Shown here piece by piece: positions 36,044-44,782 of a stretch of 64,000 bases of DNA. This stretch comes from Ruegeria arenilitoris (GTDB lineage Bacteria; Pseudomonadota; Alphaproteobacteria; Rhodobacterales; Rhodobacteraceae). The notes beneath the pieces were generated by a model. That model made no database searches and was not told the origin of the DNA. It saw only the letters and a list, made by a program, of their open reading frames with translations. The first letter of the stretch is position 1; each line of letters opens with the position of its first letter. The translations under genes were made by a program, and so were the position numbers. The stretch lies in NCBI RefSeq assembly GCF_013032855.1, contig NZ_WQDA01000001.1, positions 7,501 to 71,500 of the forward strand, given 5' to 3'.

Positions 36044-36131
36044 TGTCTCCTGCTGCATCAGCACCAAACACTATGCAGGTGCATACCCCCCTCACGCAAT
36101 TCGTCAACCGGAACGGCGCCTGGCGCCTGCC

Positions 36132-36584
36132 TCAGGCAGCGGTTTGCGCAGCAACGACCTCGCCGAACCGGGTGAAGAACTTGCCCGAGAGCTTCTTGGC
36201 CGTTCCGGCGATGAGACGACTGCCCAACTGGGCGATCTTGCCCCCGACATCAACCTTGGCGGTATAGGTCAGAACGGTCTCGTCACCATCTTCGGTCAGC
36301 GTGACGTCCGCACCACCCTTGGCAAAGCCCGCGGCTCCGCCCTTGCCCTCGCCCACCAGCGAAAACCCGTCGGGGGCGTTGGTCTGGTCCAGCGTCACCT
36401 CGCCAGCGAACCGCGCCTTCACCGGGCCGATTTTCAGAACCACCTTGGCCTCAAGCTCGTTGGGGGCGGTCTGGGTCAGCTCTTCGCAGCCCGGGATGCA
36501 TTCACGCAGAACTTCGGGATCGTTCAGTGCGCGATAAACCGCGTCCCGGGGGGCCGCGATGCGAATTTCGTCAGTCAGTTCCAT
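36132..36584 (-). CDS. coxG: CoxG, CO dehydrogenase accessory protein (SRPBCC family)
   Basis: 150-residue START/SRPBCC-fold protein: helix-grip start with DEIRIAAPRDAVYRALNDPEVL, then the cavity-forming strands and a long C-terminal helix (SRLIAGTAKKLSGKFFTRF). In CO oxidisers CoxG helps attach CO dehydrogenase to the membrane, and newer work on homologues points to quinone carriage from the enzyme to the membrane. It closes the conserved coxM-S-L-D-E-F-G order seen here. AGAGGA upstream of the ATG at 36584 supports the start. Confidence 0.9.
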   Translation of the reverse strand: MELTDEIRIAAPRDAVYRALNDPEVLRECIPGCEELTQTAPNELEAKVVLKIGPVKARFAGEVTLDQTNAPDGFSLVGEGKGGAAGFAKGGADVTLTEDGDETVLTYTAKVDVGGKIAQLGSRLIAGTAKKLSGKFFTRFGEVVAAQTAA

Positions 36585-36599
36585 TGGGTATTCCTCTGC

Positions 36600-36710
36600 T
36601 CAGCAACATCTGGGAAAGACGCGCAGCGCCTGTTCCGTGGCATCCTCGGGGGTTTGAGCGGGTCGGGGCGGCCATAGCCGCGCCACCCAACTACGCAAGT
36701 TTTTCATCAT
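36600..36710 (-). CDS. Possible 36-residue protein between coxF and coxG
   Basis: Short frame that begins at a double ATG (36710 and 36707) inside the last codons of coxF, with GAGGAG seven bases upstream, one of the best ribosome sites in the cluster. It would encode a basic, Trp/Arg-containing peptide ending in Cys-Cys, finishing 15 bases before coxG. It could be a real small protein, a leader coupling translation of coxF to coxG, or chance. No homology can be judged at this length. Confidence 0.4.
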   Translation of the reverse strand: MMKNLRSWVARLWPPRPAQTPEDATEQALRVFPRCC

Positions 36711-37503
36711 GAGTTGTCTCCTCGGCGGTGTCCGCATTTCGCCAGCGCACGATCTCGGCCAAGATCGACAAGGCGATTTCATGTGGATCAATGGCCCCGA
36801 TATCCAGCCCGGCAGGCGACTTCAGGCGCGCAACCTTCTCGGTGTCCATGCCCTGCGATGCCAACCTGTCCGCCAGAACCTTTGCCTTGCGCTGGCTGGC
36901 CACCATCGACACCCGCCTTGCCGGCGTACCCAGCGCCGAGGCCAACGCCGCCCTGTCGTTCTGGCCTTGCGAGGCGACGACCACAAAATCGCGGGGCTCA
37001 ACCCCCAACGCATCCACGTCGTCTGGGTCGAAACATGATTGCGCAACCTCGTCGCTGATCTCAAACGAAACGAACACGCGCAACCCGGCCAAGGCCGCAT
37101 GAGCCGCCAACGCATGGGCAATCGGGGTATCGCCAAAGATCACCAGGCGCGGCGCGTGTTGATAGGGTTCGACAAGCAGGTCGACCGTACCGCCGGATGG
37201 GCAGCCACTCTTGAAGGTCTGAACGCCATCCGGATCGGTCATTGCCACCACCTTGTCCGAGGGTTTCACGCGGATCATCCGCGACGCACCGCTGGCCAGC
37301 GCTTCCTGTGCCGAGGCGCGCACCGCACGCTGGACACAGGCTCCGCCCAGATGGCCGAGGATGCGCCCGTCCCGGGTGATCGCCGCCTTGGCGCCCGCCT
37401 TGGCCGAGGTCGCATCTGCCGTCCGCACCACCGTTGCGACGCAGAACGCCTCACCGCTGCTGCGCAACTGGTCAATCGTGTCGAAAATGTCGAAACCAGG
37501 CAT
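36691..37503 (-). CDS. coxF: CoxF, XdhC/CoxI family maturation factor
   Basis: 270-residue XdhC-family protein. N-terminal XdhC_CoxI part with GGACVQRAV and SGCPSGGTVDL; C-terminal Rossmann part with LVIFGDTPIAHALAAHAALAG. Family members protect or sulfurate the molybdenum cofactor and insert it into xanthine or CO dehydrogenase; the pair CoxF/CoxI has this expected role. It follows coxE by 12 bases with GAGAGGA before the ATG. Its stop overlaps the start of the 36-codon frame. Confidence 0.9.
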   Translation of the reverse strand: MPGFDIFDTIDQLRSSGEAFCVATVVRTADATSAKAGAKAAITRDGRILGHLGGACVQRAVRASAQEALASGASRMIRVKPSDKVVAMTDPDGVQTFKSGCPSGGTVDLLVEPYQHAPRLVIFGDTPIAHALAAHAALAGLRVFVSFEISDEVAQSCFDPDDVDALGVEPRDFVVVASQGQNDRAALASALGTPARRVSMVASQRKAKVLADRLASQGMDTEKVARLKSPAGLDIGAIDPHEIALSILAEIVRWRNADTAEETTHDEKLA

Positions 37504-37515
37504 GATCGGTTCCTC

Positions 37516-38706
37516 TCACAACTTTTGAAACTCGGGCTCCAACGCGGCCAGCGCGTCGAGCGTGTTTGCCGGAAGGTGCGCATCAAGATGGGGCAAGGCG
37601 GCCTGCATGGCGGCGGCAACGGGCTGATAATTCTCCCAACCTTTCAGGGGGTTCAGCCAGACGATCCGGCGCGCCTTGCGCCGGATCCTCGCCAAAGCCG
37701 CGCCCAGCGCCTGCGGGTCAGAACTGCAATAGCCATCCGAAAGGATCAGCACGATGGTGCGCCCATTCAGCGCCCGCGCACCATATCCATCCAGAAACCT
37801 TTCGAGACTGCCGGAGATGTCCGTGCCGCCGCCAAAACCTTCGGCCATCAGCGACAACCGCCCAGCGGCGCGCAAGCTGTCGTGGTCCCGCAATGCATCG
37901 GTGACCCGCATCAACCGCGTGTGAAACAGATAGGCATCCGCATCCGTTCCGCTGGCCACAAGGCCCTTGAGAAAGGCCAGAAATACACGCGAATAGACGG
38001 TCATGGACCCGCTGACATCGCACAGCGCGACGATCCGCATCGGGCGTGGCGGTCGGGCACGGCGAAACAGCTCCAAAGGCTCGCCTCCGCGCGCAAGGCT
38101 CGCCCGTTGGATGCGACGCATGTCCAGCGCCGGACCCCGCCGCGCCTGTTTGCGCCTGCGCGAACGTCGATCCCGGATCGCCCGCGCCAGGGCAAGCGCC
38201 GCGGCTTCGGCCCGGCGCAGGGATTGCTCATCCATCAACTCGCGCAGATCGCGGCGTGACAGGTTGTCGGTCCGGGTTGCGATCAGCTTCCCGTCCGTTC
38301 CTTCGGCCTGTCCATCCCCGGAATCCGGGGTGCTGGCATCCTGCGCATCGGGGGAATCGTCAGCGGAATCTCCGCGATCTTCGGTCTGCCAGATCATCGG
38401 CTTGGCCGACTGGACCTTGACATGGGTGTTCTGTGCGACACCGTTCCGCTGCTTGCCCGCGTTGAACCAATAGGCATCGAACAAATCGTCAAAGCGCCGC
38501 CAATCCTCGGCATCCCCGGACATCAGGGCACACAAGGCATCCCGCGCCTGTCCGACATCGGTGGCCTCGACCGAGGCCAGTGCGGCCAGCGCATCTCCGG
38601 TCTCACGCGGTCCGACCCGCAAACCGTTCCCGCGCAGATGCGCCACGAATCCCGCCATACGGTCGGCCAATCCGTGCGCTCGCGATGGAAACCGTGTTAC
38701 CTGCAT
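37516..38706 (-). CDS. coxE: CoxE, von Willebrand factor A domain protein
   Basis: 396-residue protein with a C-terminal VWA domain. The MIDAS motif is DVSGSM, with supporting FGGGTD and LSDGYCSSDP. The N-terminal half is helical, with an acidic low-complexity linker (DSADDSPDAQDASTPDSGDG). In Oligotropha CoxE works with the AAA+ protein CoxD to build the copper-sulfur-molybdenum centre of CoxL. The ATG at 38706 overlaps the coxD stop by one base (TGATG), so translation is coupled; a GTG one codon earlier is possible. Confidence 0.92.
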   Translation of the reverse strand: MQVTRFPSRAHGLADRMAGFVAHLRGNGLRVGPRETGDALAALASVEATDVGQARDALCALMSGDAEDWRRFDDLFDAYWFNAGKQRNGVAQNTHVKVQSAKPMIWQTEDRGDSADDSPDAQDASTPDSGDGQAEGTDGKLIATRTDNLSRRDLRELMDEQSLRRAEAAALALARAIRDRRSRRRKQARRGPALDMRRIQRASLARGGEPLELFRRARPPRPMRIVALCDVSGSMTVYSRVFLAFLKGLVASGTDADAYLFHTRLMRVTDALRDHDSLRAAGRLSLMAEGFGGGTDISGSLERFLDGYGARALNGRTIVLILSDGYCSSDPQALGAALARIRRKARRIVWLNPLKGWENYQPVAAAMQAALPHLDAHLPANTLDALAALEPEFQKL

Positions 38707-39572
38707 CACGCGACCTTTCCGATCAGGCGATCCATCACCTCGGGTGGAACGGCATCATAGTCCGCAGCGGTCTTCAGCAGACAGACCAGAGTGGCCTGTA
38801 CGGCCTCGGGTGATTGGGACAGATCGTTGACGCCAAGACCCGAGAGGGCCGCGGCCCAGTCGAGCATTTCGGCAATGCCGGGTGTCTTTTCCAGATCTTC
38901 CTTGCGCAGGTTCTGAACCACTCCGATGATCTGGCGCGCCAACAGCCCTTCGACTTCGGGCATCCGTGCCCGCAGGATGGCCATTTCGGTCTCGCCGGAC
39001 GGATAGTTCAAAAAGCTGTACAGACACCGCCGCCGCAGCGCATCCGAGAGATCGCGCGTACCGTTCGCGGTCAGAATGACGATGGGTCGCGTTTTGGCGG
39101 AAATCGTCCCCAGTTCCGGGATCGTGATCTGAAAGTCCGACAGGATTTCAAGCAGGTAGGCCTCAAATTCTTCATCGGCCCGGTCAATCTCATCGATCAG
39201 CAGAACGGGCGGATCATCGGCGCTGATCGCCTCCAGCAACGGCCGCTTCAGCAGATAGTCGTCGGAAAACAGCTGGGCCTCGCTGGTTCCGCCGCGCGCC
39301 TCGGAGGCACGGATGGCCAGCAGCTGCCGCTGGTAGTTCCACTCATAGATCGCGTGACTGGCGTCCAATCCTTCGTAACACTGCAAGCGGATCAAACGGG
39401 TGTCGCGCCACGCCGCCAACGCCTTGGCCACTTCGGTCTTACCGACACCGGCCGGACCCTCCAGCAGCAGCGGTCGTCCCAGAGTCTGGGCCAAATGCAA
39501 AGCCATCGCCAACCGGTCGTCGGCAACATAGCCCTGCTGGGCCAAACCGTTCTGAACGTCACTCAGTGTCAC
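38706..39572 (-). CDS. coxD: CoxD, MoxR-family AAA+ ATPase
   Basis: 288-residue MoxR ATPase with Walker A EGPAGVGKTEV, Walker B VLLIDEIDRADEEF, sensor 1 ILTANGTRDL and the arginine-finger region ALRRRCLY. Known CoxD is an ATP-driven chaperone that helps form the Cu-S-Mo active site. The start is uncertain: the GTG at 39572 gives MTLSDVQNGLAQQGYVADD, matching the usual family N-terminus, while TTG codons at 39581 and 39599 give longer versions reaching the intergenic repeat. It is followed directly by coxE. Confidence 0.9.
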   Translation of the reverse strand: MTLSDVQNGLAQQGYVADDRLAMALHLAQTLGRPLLLEGPAGVGKTEVAKALAAWRDTRLIRLQCYEGLDASHAIYEWNYQRQLLAIRASEARGGTSEAQLFSDDYLLKRPLLEAISADDPPVLLIDEIDRADEEFEAYLLEILSDFQITIPELGTISAKTRPIVILTANGTRDLSDALRRRCLYSFLNYPSGETEMAILRARMPEVEGLLARQIIGVVQNLRKEDLEKTPGIAEMLDWAAALSGLGVNDLSQSPEAVQATLVCLLKTAADYDAVPPEVMDRLIGKVA

Positions 39573-39595
39573 ACCAGGGTCCAATCTTCGTTTGA

Positions 39596-39668
39596 CCAAA
39601 ATATCCCGAGGGGGTCGGAGGGGGTCAGCACCCCCTCCGTTCGGTCGGACCGGGCCCCGCCGGTCCGA
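39596..39668. repeat. Intergenic hairpin-rich repeat, copy B
   Basis: CCAAAATATCCCGAGGGGG, then a perfect 9-bp hairpin GGAGGGGGT-CAGC-ACCCCCTCC (39617-39638) and a second perfect 9-bp hairpin TCGGACCGG-N6-CCGGTCCGA (39645-39668). It fills the coxL-coxD gap. The leading core matches copy A at 23591. The hairpins could set the level of coxDEFG relative to coxMSL. Confidence 0.6.
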
Positions 39669-39674
39669 AACCGA

Positions 39675-42092
39675 CTACCCGTGCATCCCCAAACCGTTGG
39701 CGATCTTCCAGATCCGCCAATGGTCATGCGGCATGTGGCTCTGAACCAGGCCAAAGGGCCGGAACGCATCGTGCACCGCATTCGAGAACGCCGGCACGCC
39801 ACCCACATTCGGGCTTTCGCCGACACCCTTCGCGCCGATCGGATGATGCGGCGAGGGGGTCACCGTGTGATCGGTCGTATAGTTTGGCGTTTCCCACGCG
39901 GTTGGCAGGAAGAAGTCCATCAGCGTGCCGGTCTTGACGTTGCCCATCTCATCATAGGAAATCTCTTGACCCATCGCGATGGCCAGCGCCTCGGTCACAC
40001 CGCCATGAACCTGACCTTCGATGATCATCGGGTTGATCCGGGTTCCGCAATCGTCCAGCGCATAGAACTGCCGGACTTCCCATTCGCCGGTATCGACATC
40101 GATCTCCATGACACAGACATAGGCGCCGAACGGATAGGTCATGTTGGGCGGGTCATAGTAGCTGACGGCCTCCAGACCCGGCTCCAACCCCGGGATGGCC
40201 TGGTTGTAGGCGGCAAAGGCGATCTCTTTCATCGTCTTGAACCGCTCGGGCGCGCCTTTGACCGCGAACCGGTCCACGTCCCATTCGACATCGTCGTCGT
40301 GAACCTCAAGCAGATAGGCCGCGATCATCTGCGCCTTGGCGCGGATCTTGCGTGCAGCCATGGCCGTTGCAGCCCCCGCAACCGGCGTGGACCGAGAACC
40401 GTAGGTGCCCAAGCCATAGGGCGCGGTGTCGGTGTCTCCTTCCTCCAGCGTGATGTCGTCGGCTGGAAGACCGATCTCGCTGGCGATGATCTGGGCAAAG
40501 GTCGTGGCGTGACCCTGGCCCTGTGAGATCGTCCCCAGCCGCGCGATGGCTGACCCGGTCGGGTGGATGCGGATTTCGCAGCTGTCGAACATCCCCAAGC
40601 CCAGAATATCGCAGTTCTTCACAGGCCCTGCCCCGACGATTTCGGTAAAATGCGTCAGACCAATCCCCAGAAGCTTCCGCGTCTTGCCGGCCTTGAAGTC
40701 CTCGACCCGCTGTGCCTGTTCGGCACGCAGATCCTCGTATCCAACCGCAGCCAGCGCCTTGTCCCAGGCGGTGTGGTAATCGCCCGAGTCATATTCCCAT
40801 CCCAGCGCGGACTGATAGGGGAACTGGTCGGCCTTGATGAAATTGATCCGGCGCAGCTCGGCCGCGTCCATGTTCAACTTGATGGCCAGAACCTCGATCA
40901 TCCGCTCGATGAAATAGGCGGCCTCGGTCACGCGGAAGGAACAGCGATAGGCCACACCCCCCGGAGCCTTATTGGTGTAGACGCCGTCCACGGCCAGATA
41001 GGCGGTCGGGATGTCGTAGGACCCGGTGCAGATGTTCATGAACCCGGCCGGGAACTTGGTCGGGTCGGCGCAGGCGTCGAACCCACCGTGGTCCGCGGTT
41101 GTATGACACCACAGGCCCGTGATCTTGCCGTCTTTGGTGGCGGCGATCTTGCCCTGCATCCAGTAGTCGCGGGCAAAGGCGGTGGACATCAGGTTTTCCA
41201 TCCGGTTCTCGACCCATTTCACCGGCTGACCGGTGACGATCGAGGCCACGACCGAACAGACATAACCCGCATAAGCGCCCACCTTGTTGCCGAAACCGCC
41301 GCCGATATCGGGGCTGATCACCCGGATATTGTGCTCGGCCAGGCCCGAAATCAGGGACACGACGGTGCGGATCGCATGCGGCGCCTGGAAGGTGCCGTAC
41401 AGCGTCAGCTTGCCGGTCACCTTGTCCATGCTGGCCACGCAGCCGCAGGTCTCAAGCGGACACGGGTGGGTCCGGTGGTAATAGACCATTTCCTCGGCCA
41501 CCACATCGGCTTCGGCCAGAACGGCTTCGGTCGCGTCCTTGTCGCCCTGTTCCCAGGTGAAGATGTGGTTGTGATGCTTGCGCGGCCCGTGGGCGCCTTC
41601 GGTCTGACCTTCCAGATCTTCACGCAGCACCACGTCAGATTTCAGCGCCTCGAACGGGTCGGTCAGAACCGGCAGTTCCTCGTATTCGACTTCGACCAGT
41701 TCGACGGCATCTGCGGCGACATAGCGGTCTTCTGCAACCACATAGGCCACCTCCTGGCCCTGGAACAGGACCTTGCCGTCGGCCAGCACCATCTGCTTGT
41801 CGCCGGCAAGCGTGGGCATCCAGTGCAGACCCAGCGGCGCCAAGTCCTCGGCCGTCAGAACGGCCACGACACCGGGCACGGCCAGAGCGGCCTCTTTGTT
41901 GACACTGACAACGCGGGCATGGGCATAGGGTGAACGGACAAAGGCGCCGAACAGCATTCCGTCCAGCTTGATGTCATCGACGTAGTTGCCCTTGCCTTGG
42001 GTAAAGCGCACGTCCTCGACGCGTTTGCGAGAACTACCCATCCCCTTGAGGTTGGCGGCGCGTTCTTCGGGGGTCATGGTCTGGTCGTTCAT
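39675..42092 (-). CDS. coxL: Form I aerobic carbon monoxide dehydrogenase, large subunit
   Basis: 805-residue molybdenum hydroxylase subunit oxidising CO to CO2 at a Mo-Cu site. The form I active-site loop VAYRCSFR is present (Cys384, the copper-binding Cys), which separates true CO dehydrogenases from form II relatives carrying PYRGAGR. The cofactor-binding [16 protein letters not shown] and the catalytic Glu region [13 protein letters not shown] are intact. Length matches the Oligotropha enzyme (about 809). Start overlaps coxS by four bases. Part of the complete coxMSLDEFG set. Confidence 0.97.
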   Translation of the reverse strand: MNDQTMTPEERAANLKGMGSSRKRVEDVRFTQGKGNYVDDIKLDGMLFGAFVRSPYAHARVVSVNKEAALAVPGVVAVLTAEDLAPLGLHWMPTLAGDKQMVLADGKVLFQGQEVAYVVAEDRYVAADAVELVEVEYEELPVLTDPFEALKSDVVLREDLEGQTEGAHGPRKHHNHIFTWEQGDKDATEAVLAEADVVAEEMVYYHRTHPCPLETCGCVASMDKVTGKLTLYGTFQAPHAIRTVVSLISGLAEHNIRVISPDIGGGFGNKVGAYAGYVCSVVASIVTGQPVKWVENRMENLMSTAFARDYWMQGKIAATKDGKITGLWCHTTADHGGFDACADPTKFPAGFMNICTGSYDIPTAYLAVDGVYTNKAPGGVAYRCSFRVTEAAYFIERMIEVLAIKLNMDAAELRRINFIKADQFPYQSALGWEYDSGDYHTAWDKALAAVGYEDLRAEQAQRVEDFKAGKTRKLLGIGLTHFTEIVGAGPVKNCDILGLGMFDSCEIRIHPTGSAIARLGTISQGQGHATTFAQIIASEIGLPADDITLEEGDTDTAPYGLGTYGSRSTPVAGAATAMAARKIRAKAQMIAAYLLEVHDDDVEWDVDRFAVKGAPERFKTMKEIAFAAYNQAIPGLEPGLEAVSYYDPPNMTYPFGAYVCVMEIDVDTGEWEVRQFYALDDCGTRINPMIIEGQVHGGVTEALAIAMGQEISYDEMGNVKTGTLMDFFLPTAWETPNYTTDHTVTPSPHHPIGAKGVGESPNVGGVPAFSNAVHDAFRPFGLVQSHMPHDHWRIWKIANGLGMHG

Positions 42093-42583
42093 TCCGCGGC
42101 CTCCTTCTGCGCGTTCAGCAGGTCAGCCGAGGCCGAGATCGCCTTGACTATGTTCTGGTACCCGGTGCAGCGGCAGAGATTGCCGGCCATGCCAAAGCGG
42201 ATTTCTTCTTCGGTCGGGTTGGGGTTTTCCTGCAGCAGGCGATGCGCGCGGGTGATCATGCCCGGCGTGCAGAAACCGCACTGCAGCCCGTGATGCTCGC
42301 GGAACATTTCCTGCAACACACCAAGGCTGCCGTCGTCATTGGTCAGCCCTTCGACGGTGGTGATATCGGCCCCGTTCACCTGCGCCACGAAGGTCGTGCA
42401 GGATTTGACGGATTTGCCATCAATATCCACGGTGCAGGCTCCGCAGTGGCTGGTTTCGCAACCGATATGCGGGCCGGTGATTTTCAGATCCTCCCGCAGG
42501 AAGTGGATCAGCAACGTGCGCGGCTCGGCCAGGCCCTCGACCTGCTTGCCGTTCACGGTGAGTTTGACATGCATCTTCGACAT
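42089..42583 (-). CDS. coxS: Carbon monoxide dehydrogenase small subunit (2Fe-2S)
   Basis: 164-residue iron-sulfur subunit moving electrons from the Mo site to FAD. Plant-ferredoxin-type cluster cysteines are in [14 protein letters not shown] plus a later SC. The second 2Fe-2S domain has CGFCTPGM and [14 protein letters not shown] lies upstream of the ATG at 42583, 14 bases after coxM; an open upstream frame has no homology. Its stop overlaps the coxL start (ATGA). Confidence 0.96.
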   Translation of the reverse strand: MSKMHVKLTVNGKQVEGLAEPRTLLIHFLREDLKITGPHIGCETSHCGACTVDIDGKSVKSCTTFVAQVNGADITTVEGLTNDDGSLGVLQEMFREHHGLQCGFCTPGMITRAHRLLQENPNPTEEEIRFGMAGNLCRCTGYQNIVKAISASADLLNAQKEAAE

Positions 42584-42597
42584 CTGTGTTCCTCCCC

Positions 42598-43431
42598 TCA
42601 GCCCGCGCGGCTCTGCGCACGGTCGATGGCGCGGCGCAGCATCACGGCGGCCACGTGTTTCTTGAATTCGACGGGGCCGCGGTTGTCGGCCACCGGGTCG
42701 ATCGCCTCGAGCATCGCGGCCACGCACCCGTCGACATCGCCCGAAGCCAGTGCCGCGCTGGCCGCGTCAGACCAGACGGGCGTGTCGGACAGGTTGGTCA
42801 TCGCCACCGATGCCTGACCGTTGCCAACCATCACTGCGGCAGCCGCGGTTGCGTAGTCGCCGATCTTGCGTTTCTGCTTTTCATAGGCCTGCCCGACACC
42901 GGGGCCGGGAACAGGGATGGAAATCCGTGTCAGGATCTCCTCGTCCTCGCGGGCGGTAAAATAGGCCGCCTCGTAGAAATCGCGGGCCGGGACGTTGCGG
43001 GTGCCGTCTGGGCCGGACAGTTCGAACGACGCGTTCAGGCACTGCATCAGACCCGGCATGTCATTGCCCGGATCCCCGTTGGCCACGTTCCCGCCGACCG
43101 TACCCATGTATCGCACCTGCGGATCCGCGATCTGCAGCGCCGCTTCGCGGATCAGCGGGATCGCGTCGGCCAGACCGTCGTGGGTGATCAATTCGTGCTG
43201 CGTGACCATCGCGCCCAGGGTCACAGTATCGGACCCGACCTCAATGCCTTTGAGTTCCTCGATGGCCTGCAGGTCGACCAGATGGCCCATCTCGGCCATG
43301 CGCAGCTTCATCATCGGGATCAGGCTGTGCCCGCCTGCGATCACGCGCGCTTCGTCCCCGTGTTCCTGCAGAATGCCGATGGCCGAGGCGACGTCGCCTG
43401 GCCGGTGATACTCGAAACCGGCTGGTATCAT
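42598..43431 (-). CDS. coxM: Carbon monoxide dehydrogenase medium subunit (FAD)
   Basis: 277-residue flavoprotein subunit handing electrons from CO dehydrogenase to the respiratory chain. FAD motifs [13 protein letters not shown] (residues ~33-45) and [14 protein letters not shown] (~103-116) are the two signature loops. GGGAGGAA precedes the ATG at 43431. First structural gene of the coxM-S-L order and 133 bases downstream of the coxC-like gene, a gap that could hold a separate promoter. Confidence 0.96.
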   Translation of the reverse strand: MIPAGFEYHRPGDVASAIGILQEHGDEARVIAGGHSLIPMMKLRMAEMGHLVDLQAIEELKGIEVGSDTVTLGAMVTQHELITHDGLADAIPLIREAALQIADPQVRYMGTVGGNVANGDPGNDMPGLMQCLNASFELSGPDGTRNVPARDFYEAAYFTAREDEEILTRISIPVPGPGVGQAYEKQKRKIGDYATAAAAVMVGNGQASVAMTNLSDTPVWSDAASAALASGDVDGCVAAMLEAIDPVADNRGPVEFKKHVAAVMLRRAIDRAQSRAG

Positions 43432-43564
43432 GTTTTCCTCCCTTGGCCCGTTCACGTCGGGGCCTTGGGATTAAGCAAAGTCCTGAGGGCGTGCGCAGGC
43501 TATCGCGCAGGAACGGGGGGCGCGGGTTGTTTCACGAAATGCGAATGGGCTGCACGAGTTGCGA

Positions 43565-44653
43565 TCAGAGGCCCAGCGCCTCGCGGATGTCCGTCAGGCG
43601 GGATCGGCTGACCGGCACCTTGCTGAGCGCATCGACCTGGTCGAAATAACAGGTGCCGTTGTCCTTGTGCCGCTCAAACCGGGAAACGTGTCTGGGGTTC
43701 ACAAGGTAACTTCGGTGGGCCCGCAAAAAGCCGTCTGGTTTCAGGCGGGTTTCGGCCTCGGTGATCGACCAAGGGCAGAACAGTTTCTCGGCGCCCATGT
43801 ACAAAACGGTGTAGTGCCCCTCGGCCCGAATGGCGGCGACGCGCGCTGGTTCGGTGAAAAAGGTCTGGCCCTCGCGCTCGAACGGGACGCCGGCGCGCAG
43901 AGCCGGTTCCGGCTGCGGCGCTTCGACCGCCGGCTCGGGCCCGATAAAGGTGATCCCGGTCAGCAGAAATGCCCCGCAAATCAGGAACACCGCAACGGTC
44001 ACCCCCATCGCAAGAACCTGATTGTTCAAAGCCGGGCCCGCGCCACCTGCGTTGTCACTGGCGGTAAAATCGGTCAGGCCCGTGGCGACGAAGTGCATGG
44101 TGAACACGGCCAGGCCGAAACAGACGGTGCCCAGCAGGATATTGCGCTGGGTGCGATTGTCGTAGGCAACCCAGATCGCCAGCACTGACAGCACCACCGA
44201 AGCCACGGTCGCGATCGCAACGTCTGATGCGGTGTAGACGGGGCGGCACAGCTCCATCCCGGCCATGCCGATATAGTGCATCACCACGATACCAAGACCC
44301 ACGATCACACCCGCGCCGACAATCGTGCCCGGGCTACGCGCGCGAAAATGCAACAGCAGCAGCGCCAGCCCGACCATCAGAATGGCAACCAGGGCCGAGA
44401 TCAGAGTGATCAACGCGTCATAATAAAAAAGGATCGGCAGTTGCAGGCCCAGCATGGCCACGAAATGCATCGACCAGATGCCGCCGCCCAGAATGACCGC
44501 AGCCAGGGCGACGACGAACTTCCGCCTCTGGTCATCCAGCTTTGAAGCACCATGCGTCAGATACAGGCCGGTGAACCCGGCCATGAGTGCGACGGCCAAC
44601 GAGGCCGCTACGAGCCAAGCGTTATGCGAGTAATCCAGCATTTCGGTTTGCAC
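43565..44653 (-). CDS. coxC: CoxC-like sensor/regulator (MHYT membrane domain plus LytTR DNA-binding domain)
   Basis: 362-residue membrane regulator. Seven hydrophobic segments carry three MHYT-type motifs: SMHFVAM, VMHYIGM and TMHFVAT, thought to hold a metal (possibly copper) sensing O2, CO or NO. A Pro-rich linker leads to a C-terminal LytTR domain (~265-360) with VAAIRAEGHYT and FLRAHRSYLVNP for DNA binding. In Oligotropha, CoxC and CoxH have this architecture and flank the cox genes. It lies directly upstream of coxM on the same strand. GTG at 44653 and ATG at 44641 are both possible starts. Confidence 0.9.
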   Translation of the reverse strand: MQTEMLDYSHNAWLVAASLAVALMAGFTGLYLTHGASKLDDQRRKFVVALAAVILGGGIWSMHFVAMLGLQLPILFYYDALITLISALVAILMVGLALLLLHFRARSPGTIVGAGVIVGLGIVVMHYIGMAGMELCRPVYTASDVAIATVASVVLSVLAIWVAYDNRTQRNILLGTVCFGLAVFTMHFVATGLTDFTASDNAGGAGPALNNQVLAMGVTVAVFLICGAFLLTGITFIGPEPAVEAPQPEPALRAGVPFEREGQTFFTEPARVAAIRAEGHYTVLYMGAEKLFCPWSITEAETRLKPDGFLRAHRSYLVNPRHVSRFERHKDNGTCYFDQVDALSKVPVSRSRLTDIREALGL

Positions 44654-44742
44654 GCCCTCCCCGACGCGAGAGTGACGTTAGCAAAGCGAAGTGTCTGGGA
44701 CAATCGGCAGGCGGACCCTGCAGGTCACGGGCCGGCAAACGA

Positions 44743-44774
44743 TCCGCCGCCCGACCATTTCGGCGGGCGGCGGA
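44743..44774 (-). terminator. Terminator after tctA
   Basis: Perfect 11-bp GC-rich stem (TCCGCCGCCCG / CGGGCGGCGGA) with a ten-base loop, starting nine bases beyond the tctA stop. The sequence after it on the minus strand (TCGTTTG) is only modestly T-rich. It separates the tct operon from coxC. Confidence 0.75.
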
Positions 44775-44782
44775 CAGGCAGA

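Noticed and set aside
36044..36131. Double GGCGCC after coxG as a terminator
   Set aside because: The two copies leave a one-base loop if paired and there is no U-run, so it cannot be a normal intrinsic terminator.
39675..42092. CoxL as a xanthine dehydrogenase or form II homologue
   Set aside because: The AYRCSFR loop and the complete coxDEFG set are specific to form I CO dehydrogenase.
36132..44653. cox cluster as a recently acquired island
   Set aside because: GC content and codon use match the flanks and no integrase, repeat or tRNA-bounded junction is visible; tRNA-Leu at 34917 lies nearby but without an attachment-site copy that I can see.
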